From the NCBI RefSeq assembly GCF_900167075.1, contig NZ_FUWH01000001.1:558001-622000 (forward strand): a stretch of 64,000 nt of DNA, read 5' to 3'. The translations under genes were made by a program, and so were the position numbers. The notes beneath the pieces are model-generated. The model ran no database searches. It was not told the origin of the DNA and saw only the letters and a list, made by a program, of their open reading frames with translations. Positions 50,162 through 59,068 of this stretch are shown here, piece by piece (position 1 is the stretch's first letter; every line of letters begins with the position of its first letter). Source of the DNA: Sediminibacterium ginsengisoli (GTDB taxonomy: Bacteria; Bacteroidota; Bacteroidia; Chitinophagales; Chitinophagaceae).

Positions 50162-51355
50162 TTATTTTCTTCCCGGATATACTTTCAGCGCCGCTTCCAG
50201 ACAATCCATGGCCTTGTTTATGTCATTTAAATTTAATACGTATGCCAGACGCACTTCCTGTTTGCCTAACCCCGGCGTGCTGTAAAAGCCGGTAGCAGGA
50301 GCAAGCATTACGGTTTGTCCTTCATGAGAGAAGCTTTCCAGCAGCCACTGGCAGAAAACATCTGCATCATCGATGGGTAAGCGGGCAATAGCATAGAACG
50401 CGCCGCCAGGGTTGGGGCAGAAAACGCCTTCCATGGCATTCAGTCGTTTTACCAGCAGGTCGCGCCTGGATTTGTATTCTGCTTTGGTTGTATCGAAATA
50501 ATCTGCAGGCAGGTCAATGGCAGCTTCACCGGCGATCTGTGCAAAGCTGGGCGGACTCAGCCTTGCCTGTGCAAATTTCATGGCGGCGTCGAGCACCGAC
50601 TGGTTTTTGGTGATGAATGCACCGATACGGCCCCCGCAGGCGCTGTATCGTTTACTGATGGTATCCATGATGATCACATTCTCATCAACGCCTTTCAGGT
50701 GCATGGCGCTTACCTGGTGACCTTCATAGCAGAACTCGCGGTATGCTTCGTCGGAGAACAGGTAAAGATTATGGCGCAGAATGATCTCTTTAAGTTGTTC
50801 CATTTCTGCGGCACTGTATAAGTAGCCTGTTGGATTGTTGGGGTTGCAGATCACGATCGCTTTGGTGCGGGAAGTGATCTTTTTCTCGAATTCTTCGATC
50901 GGCGGAAGGGCAAAGCCGCTTTCGATGGAAGAAGTTACCGGAATAACCTTTACGCCTGCTGCAACGGCAAAACCATTGTAATTGGCATAGAAAGGTTCAG
51001 GAATGATCACTTCATCCCCGGCATCGAGGCAGGCCATGAAACCGAACTGAATGGCTTCACTGCCGCCTGTTGTTACAATGATCTGGTTGTGGTTAACCTC
51101 TATCCCTACAGAATGATAATATTCCACCAGTTTCCTGCGGTAGCTTTCGTTACCGGCACTATGACTGTATTCCAGTACTTTAAAATCACTGTGCCTTACA
51201 GCGTCCAGTACCATTTTCGGGGTCTCGATATCTGGCTGGCCGATGTTGAGGTGATATACTTGGGTACCTTTCTTTTTTGCTGCTTCCGCATAAGGAACCA
51301 GCTTTCTGATGGGGGAGGCGGGCATATCCTGGCCGCGTTGACTGATCTGTAACAT
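50162..51355 (-). CDS. PLP-dependent aminotransferase (aspartate aminotransferase class Ib-like)
   Basis: Moves an amino group between an amino acid and a 2-oxoacid. 397 residues, fold-type I. Motifs: HLNIGQPDIETP (about 35-46), TTGGSEAIQFGF (95-106), CNPNNPTGYLYS (170-181), Asp202-Glu-Ala-Tyr (SDEAYREF), Schiff-base Lys235 (DTISKRYSACGGRIG) and Arg in the C-terminal VRLAYVLN. Best resemblance is to the bacterial aspartate/aromatic class I aminotransferases; exact amino acid not determined. The upstream promoter is perfect (TTTTG, 19 nt, TATCTTTG) and its -7 is only 4 nt from the ATG, so the mRNA should begin at the start codon. Confidence 0.93.
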   Translation of the reverse strand: MLQISQRGQDMPASPIRKLVPYAEAAKKKGTQVYHLNIGQPDIETPKMVLDAVRHSDFKVLEYSHSAGNESYRRKLVEYYHSVGIEVNHNQIIVTTGGSEAIQFGFMACLDAGDEVIIPEPFYANYNGFAVAAGVKVIPVTSSIESGFALPPIEEFEKKITSRTKAIVICNPNNPTGYLYSAAEMEQLKEIILRHNLYLFSDEAYREFCYEGHQVSAMHLKGVDENVIIMDTISKRYSACGGRIGAFITKNQSVLDAAMKFAQARLSPPSFAQIAGEAAIDLPADYFDTTKAEYKSRRDLLVKRLNAMEGVFCPNPGGAFYAIARLPIDDADVFCQWLLESFSHEGQTVMLAPATGFYSTPGLGKQEVRLAYVLNLNDINKAMDCLEAALKVYPGRK

Positions 51356-51359
51356 GCCG

Positions 51360-51391
51360 CAAAGATAAACGCATGCTCAACGTGGGCAAAA
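51360..51391 (-). promoter_or_regulatory. Promoter of the aminotransferase gene, predicted leaderless
   Basis: On the minus strand TTTTG (51391-51387), a 19-nt spacer, TATCTTTG (51367-51360), then CGGC and the ATG. Both boxes match the Bacteroidota consensus exactly. It lies 2 nt from the terminator of the DUF1573 operon, so the unit is insulated. Confidence 0.85.
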
Positions 51392-51393
51392 CA

Positions 51394-51421
51394 AAAAAGG
51401 CAGCCGGAAAGCTGCCTTTTT
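51394..51421 (-). terminator. Terminator after the DUF1573 pair
   Basis: Stem AAAAAGGCAGC/GCTGCCTTTTT with loop CGGAAA; on the minus strand it ends in a T tract, 22 nt after the stop at 51444. Confidence 0.9.
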
Positions 51422-51443
51422 AAATATATGATAAGGTTAACCT

Positions 51444-51821
51444 TTAGCCTTTTTGCCCGGTTGTTACTTCACCCTCGATCGTAAGTACAGTAGGTAGCTG
51501 TTCGTGTGCAAATTTGATGTTCACATTTTTCTTGAAAACACCTGGTGTTGCTGCATCGTACGTTACTTTGATCTTGGCCGATTGTCCCTTCAGAATCGCA
51601 TTTTTTGGATATTCGGGTGTGGTACAACCGCATTCTGCATTGGCAAATTCTATCACAACAGGTTTAGCACCTGTATTCGTGAAGGTAAATTCATGCGTAA
51701 CCGGTTTGTTTTGTTTGATCTTGCCAAACTTGAAATTCGATTCTTTGAAAGTTATGCCCGTCTGGCCGAAAACAGCCGTACATAAAATAACAGCGAGAAT
51801 AGTCAGAAACTGTTTTACCAT
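51444..51821 (-). CDS. DUF1573-family exported protein
   Basis: 125 residues with signal peptide 1-20 (FLTILAVILCTAVFGQ). An Ig-like ASPM-SPD-2-Hydin type fold is indicated by FKFGKIKQNKPVTHEFTFTN, TGAKPVVIEFANAECGCTTP, a Cys-x-Cys pair, and AKIKVTYDAATPGVFKKNVN. Function is not known; DUF1573 proteins are frequent in Bacteroidota envelopes and often occur in tandem. It is 12 nt after a paralogue, so the pair forms an operon ended by the hairpin at 51394. Confidence 0.9.
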   Translation of the reverse strand: MVKQFLTILAVILCTAVFGQTGITFKESNFKFGKIKQNKPVTHEFTFTNTGAKPVVIEFANAECGCTTPEYPKNAILKGQSAKIKVTYDAATPGVFKKNVNIKFAHEQLPTVLTIEGEVTTGQKG

Positions 51822-51833
51822 AACTGCGGTTGA

Positions 51834-52301
51834 TTAATTGCTTACTACTTTGGATTTCTGTGGCGCGGGAGCTGCGGTTGCTGCTGCAGGTGCCTGCTCC
51901 GGAATACCTTCTCCTGTAAATGTTACCTGTTTGCTCAGTCCGCCCGCGAAATAAATCGTGGTTGGTTTGGTGAATGGTCCCATCGTATTGCTGCTGTAAT
52001 GGATAGTGATCTTGCTGGTCTGACCCGGAGCGATCTTTTCATTCGGCGTGAAAGTTGGCGCCGTACAGCCGCATGCCGGTTGTACAGATGCAAGGGTAAT
52101 GGTATCCTGGCTGATATTTTTCATTTCCACCACATACTCAACAGGTTTGCCGAAAGTGATCTTACCCATATTGTATTCTGCATTCTTGAACTCGATTTTC
52201 TGAGACACTGCATCTGCAGGTTTTGCCTGCGTGGCAGTATTCTGGGAAAACGCAAAAGAACCGCATACCAGTGCCGCGATCAAAAAGGTTATTTTTTTCA
52301 T
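51834..52301 (-). CDS. DUF1573-family exported protein, longer paralogue
   Basis: 155 residues with signal peptide 1-20 (FLIAALVCGSFAFSQ). The DUF1573 core lies at about 35-130: YNMGKITFGKPVEYVVEMKN, LASVQPACGCTAPTFTPNEK, SKITIHYSSNTMGPFTKPTT. It shares the CGC motif with its neighbour. The Ala/Pro-rich tail (EQAPAAATAAPAPQKSKVV) is extra. First gene of the pair. A -7-like TAATTTTA lies 22 nt upstream on the minus strand. Confidence 0.9.
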   Translation of the reverse strand: MKKITFLIAALVCGSFAFSQNTATQAKPADAVSQKIEFKNAEYNMGKITFGKPVEYVVEMKNISQDTITLASVQPACGCTAPTFTPNEKIAPGQTSKITIHYSSNTMGPFTKPTTIYFAGGLSKQVTFTGEGIPEQAPAAATAAPAPQKSKVVSN

Positions 52302-52461
52302 AGTTGTTTCTCTTTTCTGGTGATAAAATTACCAAAACTTCTTTGTACAGCAACCTGCATTTCCAATTTCATGCCATTTTAGGATTTGTTGCGGTTATTG
52401 GCGGGTTTGTAACATTTTTTTCATAAAACTAATTTCCGTTAGTCTATTCGCCGGGTAATCC

Positions 52462-52469
52462 TATTTTTG
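52462..52469 (+). promoter_or_regulatory. -7 promoter element of the second E1 gene, predicted leaderless
   Basis: TATTTTTG matches TAnnTTTG exactly and is followed by CTCC and the ATG at 52474. No clear -33 box. Confidence 0.6.
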
Positions 52470-52473
52470 CTCC

Positions 52474-54864
52474 ATGGAATCAACAACTTCGGTAGAATAC
52501 AGGAATGATATGCTTTCTTTTGAAGGCTTCAGAAACGCGGTACTGGAAGATTACCGGACTGCTGTTGTCAGCCGGGAAGTGAGTTTGCTGGGTAGGAGGG
52601 AAGTACTGACAGGAAAGGCCAAGTTCGGGATTTTCGGAGATGGTAAGGAAGTGGCACAGATCGCAATGGCCAAATTCTTCCGGCAGGGTGATTTCCGGAG
52701 TGGTTATTACCGCGACCAGACCTTTATGTTCGCTTCAGGACTGGCTACCGTTGAACAATATTTTTCCCAGTTATATGCCGATCCGGATCTGAAAAACGAT
52801 CCTTTCAGTGCAGGCCGCCAGATGAATGCCCATTTCGCCACACGTTTCGTGGATGAGAACGGCAACTGGCTCGATCTCGCCAACCGTAAAAATATTTCAT
52901 CCGATATTGCTCCTACAGCCGGCCAGATGCCAAGAGCGCTCGGTCTCGCTTTCGCCTCGAAATGCTTCCGCCAGTCGAAACATAAAGATGCATTGGAATC
53001 ACTGAGCCATAATGGTAACGAGATCTGTTTCTGTACCATCGGCGATGCCAGTACATCTGAAGGGCATTTCTGGGAAACCATCAATGCCGCCGGCGTACTG
53101 CAGGTGCCGCTTGCTGTTTTTGTATGGGATGATGGCTATGGTATTTCTGTACCCAAACAATTCCAGACAACCAAAGGTTCTATTTCTGAAGCACTGAAGG
53201 GATTCCAGAAAACGGAAAATTCGAATGGTTTCAGAATCTTCAAGGTGAAAGCCTGGGATTATGCCGGCATGTGTGAAGTGTTCGAAGAGGCCTTGCAGAC
53301 GCTTCGCGAAGACCATGCTCCTGTACTCTTTCATGTGGAAGAAGTAACACAGCCGCAGGGACACTCTACCAGCGGCAGTCATGAGCGTTATAAAAGTCCT
53401 GAAAGACTGGAATGGGAAAAAGAATGGGATTGCCTGAAGAAAATGCGCGAGTGGCTCATCGAAAACGGACTGGCTGCTGCAGAAGATATTGCCAATATTG
53501 AAGCTGACGCAAAAGCCCATGTCCGCGAGAGCCGTAACAAGGCATGGGATAAATATATAGCACCTATCAGGCAGCAGGCTGATAAATCCGCAGAACTGAT
53601 CAGGGAAATGATGGTGAACGATATCGATGTATATGGCCAGCTGCAGCGTTATGCTGCAGAACTCCAGCAGAACAAGGAACCATTACGCCGCGATGTGCTG
53701 CGTACCCTGGCACTTGCTGTTGAAGCGGCCCCGAATTCACCTAATGCCGGTCTGCTGCGCGAATATGCAGATTCGCTGATTGAAGAAAGCAAAGAGCTTT
53801 ACAACAGTCATTTGTATAACCAGGGGCCGAAGAGTGCATTGAACGTAGAGGAGATCAAGCCATTGATCCCATTCGATGCACCAACCGTGAATGGTTATGA
53901 AGTGCTCAACAAATATTTCGACGCACTTTTTGCAAGTAATCCTAAAGTATATGCTTTCGGAGAAGACGTGGGTTATATCGGTGATGTGAACCAGGGCTTT
54001 GCAGGCCTGCAGGAAAAGCACGGTAAGGACAGGATACTGGATACCGGTATCCGCGAGCTGACCATCGTAGGACAGGCCATCGGTATGGCGTTAAGAGGCC
54101 TCAGGCCGATTGCAGAGATCCAGTACCTGGATTACCTGCTGTACGGGCTGGAACCGTTGAGTGACGATGTAGCTACAACGCATTTCCGTACCAAAGGTCA
54201 GCAGAGCTGCCCGGTGATTATCCGTTCACGCGGACACCGCCTGGAAGGTATCTGGCACAGCGGTTCTCCAATGGGTATGGTGATCAACGCCCTGCGCGGG
54301 ATGTATGTATGCGTTCCACGGAACATGGTGCAGGCTGTAGGTATGTACAATACACTGCTTGCAGGTAATGATCCGGCTATTATTATCGAATGTCTGAACG
54401 GTTACAGGCTCAAGGAAAAAATGCCTGCCAACCTGCTCGAATATACCGTTCCGCTCGGTGTGCCGGAAGTGGTGCGCGAAGGTTCTGATATCACGGTTGT
54501 TTCCTATGGTTCCATTCTGCGTATTATTGAAGATGCCGCAGTGCGGCTGGAAGCGGAAGGCATCAGCTGCGAGATCATCGACGTACAGACTTTGCTCCCG
54601 TTCGATACCAATCATCTCATATTACAATCACTGCAGAAAACAAGCAGGATCATTTTTATCGATGAGGATGTGCCGGGTGGAGCTGCTGCATACATGTTCA
54701 ACAAAGTAATGGAAGAACAGGGCGGTTACAAATGGCTGGATGCAAGTCCTAAGACCATTACAGGCAAAGCGCATCGTCCGGGTTACGGCAGCGACGGTGA
54801 TTATTTCAGCAAACCCAATGCTGAAGAGATCATAGCCGGTATCCGTTCGGTAATGAGCGAATAA
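52474..54864 (+). CDS. Fused alpha/beta thiamine-dependent dehydrogenase E1 (second paralogue)
   Basis: 796 residues. Alpha half about 1-375, with the cofactor region ICFCTIGDASTSEGHFWETI, where the usual GDG is GDA (190-192) and the paired Asn is Asp in VWDDGYGIS. Then a helical linker (about 375-455) absent from the other E1, and the beta half from about 465: VYAFGEDVGYIGDVNQGFAG, DTGIRELTIVGQAIGMALRG, SRGHRLEGIWHSGSPMGMVI, VQTLLPFDTNHL and DEDVPGGAAAYMF. It is a 2-oxoacid dehydrogenase E1, but more distant from the pyruvate and branched-chain types; substrate unknown. No E2 or E3 gene is near. Own promoter, predicted leaderless. Confidence 0.88.
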   Translation: MESTTSVEYRNDMLSFEGFRNAVLEDYRTAVVSREVSLLGRREVLTGKAKFGIFGDGKEVAQIAMAKFFRQGDFRSGYYRDQTFMFASGLATVEQYFSQLYADPDLKNDPFSAGRQMNAHFATRFVDENGNWLDLANRKNISSDIAPTAGQMPRALGLAFASKCFRQSKHKDALESLSHNGNEICFCTIGDASTSEGHFWETINAAGVLQVPLAVFVWDDGYGISVPKQFQTTKGSISEALKGFQKTENSNGFRIFKVKAWDYAGMCEVFEEALQTLREDHAPVLFHVEEVTQPQGHSTSGSHERYKSPERLEWEKEWDCLKKMREWLIENGLAAAEDIANIEADAKAHVRESRNKAWDKYIAPIRQQADKSAELIREMMVNDIDVYGQLQRYAAELQQNKEPLRRDVLRTLALAVEAAPNSPNAGLLREYADSLIEESKELYNSHLYNQGPKSALNVEEIKPLIPFDAPTVNGYEVLNKYFDALFASNPKVYAFGEDVGYIGDVNQGFAGLQEKHGKDRILDTGIRELTIVGQAIGMALRGLRPIAEIQYLDYLLYGLEPLSDDVATTHFRTKGQQSCPVIIRSRGHRLEGIWHSGSPMGMVINALRGMYVCVPRNMVQAVGMYNTLLAGNDPAIIIECLNGYRLKEKMPANLLEYTVPLGVPEVVREGSDITVVSYGSILRIIEDAAVRLEAEGISCEIIDVQTLLPFDTNHLILQSLQKTSRIIFIDEDVPGGAAAYMFNKVMEEQGGYKWLDASPKTITGKAHRPGYGSDGDYFSKPNAEEIIAGIRSVMSE

Positions 54865-54869
54865 ATATT

Positions 54870-55286
54870 TTACAGAAATCTATCGCTGGTGTCGGCCGAA
54901 GGTATCATACAGCTATCCCGGCGGCCAAACCATTTGTACCTGTTGCGTGCAACATAACGGTATACTGCATTGCGTATAAACGGCGGTATGATGATCAGGC
55001 CATATAGTAGCGGCCATAGTCCGTTCAGCTGCCTGCATACCTTTAATGCTGCCGTTGAATACCTGCTGACCCTGCCATTTTCTGCAAGGATAAAGCTGTC
55101 TGAATCTGCAGCATCGGTATCGTGAGCCGCGAGGAACTGCCTTGCAGCATCACTCTGCAATGATGCAAAGCGGAAATGTTTATGCGGATCATGTTTGATC
55201 ACAAACCGAACACTCCGGTTACATAAATTACAAACCCCATCAAAAATTATGACGGGGTTTGTAATCTGATGGTGCTTTTGTATCAT
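54870..55286 (-). CDS. DCC-family thiol-disulfide oxidoreductase-like protein (DUF393)
   Basis: 138 residues. The name-giving motif is VIIFDGVCNLCNRSVRFVIK (11-30), with the DGVCNLC redox-type Cys pair. Further typical segments are HFRFASLQSDAARQFL, DSFILAENGRVSRYSTAALK and LWPLLYGLIIIPPFIRNAVY, plus ARNRYKWFGRR. A thioredoxin-like fold is known for the family; its reaction is uncertain. The start lies two bases after the yebC stop on the same strand, so translation is coupled. Confidence 0.92.
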   Translation of the reverse strand: MIQKHHQITNPVIIFDGVCNLCNRSVRFVIKHDPHKHFRFASLQSDAARQFLAAHDTDAADSDSFILAENGRVSRYSTAALKVCRQLNGLWPLLYGLIIIPPFIRNAVYRYVARNRYKWFGRRDSCMIPSADTSDRFL

Positions 55287-55288
55287 GA

Positions 55289-56011
55289 TTATCCCATGTT
55301 GTGGAATACTTTGTTAACGTCGTCGTCCTGCTCCAGCCTTTCGATCAGTTTACTTACTTCTTCTGCCTGTTCGTCGGTAACAGGTACCGTGTTGGAAGGG
55401 ATCCATTCCAGTTCTGAACTCAGTGGGTTAAGGCCTTTATCTTCGAGTGCTTTCTGCAGGTTACCGAAATCGGTGAATGCGCAACGCAAAACGATAATAG
55501 GATTGCCGTTATCATCATTGCTTTCGCCGAGTTCATCAAGACCGTGGTCTATCAGTTCCAGTTCCAGATCGTCGATGTTCAGTCCTTCCGGCTTCAGTTT
55601 GAATACACCCATTTTTTTGAACTGAAAGCTTACACTGCCGCTTGTGCCCATGGCGCCGCCGCCTTTATTGAAGTGGCTTTTAACATTGGCAACGGTTCTC
55701 ACATGGTTATCGGTTGCAGTTTCAACCAGCAGGGCAACGCCATGTGGTGCATAACCTTCATACAGGATCTCTTCGTAGTTGGATGTGTCTTTGCCCTGTG
55801 CTCTTTTGATAGCTGCTTCCACGCGGTCTTTAGGCATACCAACACTGCGTGCATTCTGAAAACAACGACGCAGCGCCGGGTTAGTGGCAGGATCCGGACC
55901 TCCGGCTTTTACAGCAATGATGATCTCTTTACCGATACGGGTAAACTGCTTGGCCATGCGATCCCAGCGGGCAAACATCGTGGCTTTACGAACTTCAAAA
56001 ATCCTTCCCAT
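55289..56011 (-). CDS. YebC/PmpR-family DNA-binding regulator or translation factor
   Basis: 240 residues, the usual length. YebC signature: [80 protein letters not shown] and [20 protein letters not shown]. Members bind DNA near some promoters, and recent work links some to relief of ribosome stalling at proline runs. The N-terminus with [15 protein letters not shown] is the Bacteroidota variant of the usual GHSKWANIKHRK. A -7-like TACCTTTT lies 19 nt before the ATG on the minus strand. The DCC gene follows directly. Confidence 0.95.
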   Translation of the reverse strand: MGRIFEVRKATMFARWDRMAKQFTRIGKEIIIAVKAGGPDPATNPALRRCFQNARSVGMPKDRVEAAIKRAQGKDTSNYEEILYEGYAPHGVALLVETATDNHVRTVANVKSHFNKGGGAMGTSGSVSFQFKKMGVFKLKPEGLNIDDLELELIDHGLDELGESNDDNGNPIIVLRCAFTDFGNLQKALEDKGLNPLSSELEWIPSNTVPVTDEQAEEVSKLIERLEQDDDVNKVFHNMG

Positions 56012-56087
56012 GATTTTCTGTTATAGTGTTAAAAGGTACCTGAAAGGCTGCAAAATTAACTCTTACGGGCCAAATTTCAGCTTTATC

Positions 56088-56122
56088 ATAAAAAAAGAAA
56101 CCGGCCCTTTCCGGGGCCGGTC
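56088..56122 (-). terminator. Terminator after the APC transporter gene
   Basis: Stem ACCGGCCC/GGGCCGGT with a 6-nt loop; read on the minus strand it is followed by TTCTTTTTTT. It lies 25 nt beyond the stop at 56147. Confidence 0.9.
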
Positions 56123-56146
56123 CTTCATTTCAAAGATATATTCCGG

Positions 56147-57649
56147 TTAAGGTTGGTTGTTTTTCAGTTTGCTGTGCTTTCTGCTGTACAGGAAATACAC
56201 AACGAGACCGAGTGCCATCCACGCAAATGCCACTTTCAGGGTCTGGCCGTCGAGTGCAACGATCATACCCAGGCAAACCAGTGCACCGAGCAACGGAACG
56301 ATGGGCACCAGTGGTGTTTTGAAAGGACGTTCGATGTTTGGTGATTTAACCCTCAGGATCCATACACCGATGCTTACGAGCACGAATGCGAACAGGGTAC
56401 CGAAACTGGTCAGATCACCAGCAACGTGTCCGGGAACAAATGCCGCGAACAGACCTACGAATACAAACAGGATCCAGTTTGCCTTGTACGGTGTTTTGTA
56501 TTTGGGGTGCAGGTCACCGAATGCTTTAGGGATCAGGCCGTCGTTACTCATGGTGTAGAAGATACGGCTTTGTCCCATCAGCATCACCAGGATCACTGAA
56601 GAGAAACCGGCGAGGATGGCAACGGTTACCGCGGTAGACAGCCAGCCATAGCCCGGCATGTAATTGGAGATCGCGTAGGCAACAGAAGCTTCACGTCCTT
56701 TTTCAGGATCAACGAAGTCTTTCCAGTTGGCAACGCCGGTCAGTACGTGTCCGAATAAGATATAAAGAATAGTACAGATTACGAGTGAACCCAGGATACC
56801 GATCGGCATGTCGCGCTTTGGATTTTTAGCTTCCTGTGCAGCAGTTGATACCGCATCGAAACCGATGAATGCGAAGAATACGATAGCCGCACCACCCAGT
56901 ACACCACCCCAGCCATGTTTGAACACGCCGGTATAATCTGCGATCACTTTACCTGCACTGTCCGTTACGGCTGCAGTACCTTCAGGGATCAGGTAAGGAG
57001 TATGGTTTTCAGGTTTGATGAACTGCCAGCCGAGTGCGATGAAGATCACAACGATCGCAACTTTGATGAATACGATAATGGCATTAACGGTTGCAGATTC
57101 CTGAGTTCCTTTGATCAGGAGCAGGGTCAGCAGCAACAGGATCACCAGTGCCGGTGCATTTAAAAGTCCGGTATGCAGTACGCCTGCAGAGTCTGTAAAG
57201 CTTTCAAAGGGACTATGACACCATTCATATGGTATTCGCCCGTCGAAGAGTTTGTTGAGGTATTCGCTCCAAGCGATGGAAACGGTAGCGGCACCCAGTG
57301 CATATTCCATGATCAGTGCCCAGCCGATGATCCATGCGATCAGTTCACCCATTGTTACATAGCTGTATGCATAAGCACTGCCGGCGATGGGGATCATGGC
57401 AGCGAACTCTGCATAACAAAGGCCGGCAAATGCACAGCCGATAGCGGCAACAATAAATGAAAGGGTAACACCCGGACCTGCGGCCTGGCCGGCAGCAGCA
57501 GCGGTTCTCACAAACAGACCCGCACCAATGATAGCCCCGATACCCAATGCAATCAGGTTGCCGGCACCAAGAGTACGTTTCAATCCCTTTTCATTGTCTT
57601 CCGCCTGGGCAAGCAATTGAGCCAGCGGCTTCTTTACAAATAGACTCAT
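56147..57649 (-). CDS. APC-superfamily amino acid permease (cationic amino acid transporter-like)
   Basis: 500 residues from ATG 57649 (MSLFVKKPLAQLLAQAEDNE); the open frame reaches 57763 but the added part lacks family similarity. About 12-14 membrane helices. Motifs: LKRTLGAGNLIALGIGAIIGAGLFVRTA (helix 1 glycine-rich substrate site), GPGVTLSFIVAAIGCAFAGLCYAEFAAMIP, SAYAYSYVTMGELIAWIIGW and FIGFDAVSTAAQEAKNPKRD. This is the CAT/YfnA-like group that imports amino acids. Inner membrane. Divergent from the dicarboxylate/amino acid symporter gene 156 nt away, so two amino acid carriers share an upstream region. Confidence 0.92.
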   Translation of the reverse strand: MSLFVKKPLAQLLAQAEDNEKGLKRTLGAGNLIALGIGAIIGAGLFVRTAAAAGQAAGPGVTLSFIVAAIGCAFAGLCYAEFAAMIPIAGSAYAYSYVTMGELIAWIIGWALIMEYALGAATVSIAWSEYLNKLFDGRIPYEWCHSPFESFTDSAGVLHTGLLNAPALVILLLLTLLLIKGTQESATVNAIIVFIKVAIVVIFIALGWQFIKPENHTPYLIPEGTAAVTDSAGKVIADYTGVFKHGWGGVLGGAAIVFFAFIGFDAVSTAAQEAKNPKRDMPIGILGSLVICTILYILFGHVLTGVANWKDFVDPEKGREASVAYAISNYMPGYGWLSTAVTVAILAGFSSVILVMLMGQSRIFYTMSNDGLIPKAFGDLHPKYKTPYKANWILFVFVGLFAAFVPGHVAGDLTSFGTLFAFVLVSIGVWILRVKSPNIERPFKTPLVPIVPLLGALVCLGMIVALDGQTLKVAFAWMALGLVVYFLYSRKHSKLKNNQP

Positions 57650-57805
57650 AAATACAGTTTGGTTGATTTTTTCTTTTAAAAAGTTTCGGAAAAGTAATGA
57701 TTTCTTCATTTCGCAGGCCAATTCTTTTATAAATAACCTGTTTGCCCTATTACGGAACCCCATTACGACTTATGTCTTATATTGCGACCCTAATTGATGC
57801 CCCTT

Positions 57806-59062
57806 ATGAAGAAATCTAACAGGCTTACCCTGTATATTATTATTGCCATGGTAGCCGGTGTTATTCTCGGTTACCTGATCCACCAGGGATCCTCGCCTGA
57901 GACCATACAATCTTTCTCTAAGAACATTAAACTACTCACTACCATCTTCTTAAGGCTGGTACAGATGATCATAGCGCCGCTGGTATTTTCTACCCTGGTG
58001 GTAGGTATTGCCAAACTGGGCGATCTCAAAACCGTAGGCCGCGTGGGGGGAAAGGCCCTCCTCTGGTTTATTTCAGCTTCCCTGGTAAGCCTTTTGCTGG
58101 GTATGCTGCTGGTAAATCTCTTCAAACCGGGTGCGGGTATCGACCTGAGCAATGCAGATGTAAGCGGGGCGAAAGACCTGGTAGGTAAAACCCAGGAATT
58201 CAGCCTGGTGAAATTTGTGGAGCATGTATTCCCCAAAAGTATGATCGAGGCCATGGCCAATAACGAGATCCTGCAGCTGGTGGTATTCAGTATCTTCTTC
58301 GGTATTGCAACAGCCGCACTGGGCGATAAGGCCAAAGTTGTGGTGAAAGGACTCGACGCAGTGGCGCATGTGATCCTTAAAATGGTAGGATATGTAATGA
58401 ATTTCGCGCCTATCGGTGTATTCGGGGCTATAGCAGCCGTGATCGCTACCAAAGGACTCGAAGTGTTCGTATTTTATGGCAAATACCTTGCATTCTTCCT
58501 GATTGGCATCGCTGCATTATGGCTGGTACTGCTCACCGTAGGTTTCCTGATCCTGAAGAACAGGCTGCCCGAGCTGCTGAAAAAAATATTATCACCATTG
58601 ATCATCGCGTTCAGTACCACGAGCAGCGAAGCGGTATTTCCAAAACTCACGGAAGAACTGGAAAGGTTCGGCTGTAAGGACAAGATCGTTTCATTTATAT
58701 TACCGCTGGGGTATTCATTCAACCTGGATGGAAGTATGATGTACATGACATTTGCCAGTATCGCCATTGCACAGGCTTACGGAATCCATCTCGATACGGG
58801 TACACAGCTCACCATGCTGATTGTGCTGATGCTTACCAGTAAGGGTATAGCAGGTGTTCCGCGGGCATCGCTGGTGGTAGTAACCGCTACCTGTGCCATG
58901 TTCAACATTCCGCCTGAAGGGATCGCACTGATCCTGCCGATAGATCATTTCTGCGATATGTTCAGAACTGCAACCAACGTACTGGGTAATGCACTTGCCA
59001 CAAGCGTGGTAAGCAAATGGGAAGGCGCACTGGAAGATCATTCCGCAACAACAACAAGCTAA
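57806..59062 (+). CDS. Dicarboxylate/amino acid:cation symporter (DAACS family)
   Basis: 418 residues from ATG 57806; ATG 57797 would add three. About eight membrane helices and two re-entrant loops. Motifs: LVQMIIAPLVFSTLVVGIAKLGD, the first hairpin IAFSTTSSEAVFPKL (usually TSSSES), SFNLDGSMMYMT and the substrate-binding GIAGVPRASLVV with ILPIDHFCDMFRTATNVLGN. The NLDG and DxxxDMxRTxxN residues point to glutamate, aspartate or C4-dicarboxylate uptake with sodium or protons; GltP/DctA-like. It is 6 nt upstream of a DedA gene, likely one operon. Confidence 0.93.
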   Translation: MKKSNRLTLYIIIAMVAGVILGYLIHQGSSPETIQSFSKNIKLLTTIFLRLVQMIIAPLVFSTLVVGIAKLGDLKTVGRVGGKALLWFISASLVSLLLGMLLVNLFKPGAGIDLSNADVSGAKDLVGKTQEFSLVKFVEHVFPKSMIEAMANNEILQLVVFSIFFGIATAALGDKAKVVVKGLDAVAHVILKMVGYVMNFAPIGVFGAIAAVIATKGLEVFVFYGKYLAFFLIGIAALWLVLLTVGFLILKNRLPELLKKILSPLIIAFSTTSSEAVFPKLTEELERFGCKDKIVSFILPLGYSFNLDGSMMYMTFASIAIAQAYGIHLDTGTQLTMLIVLMLTSKGIAGVPRASLVVVTATCAMFNIPPEGIALILPIDHFCDMFRTATNVLGNALATSVVSKWEGALEDHSATTTS

Positions 59063-59068
59063 TTTATT

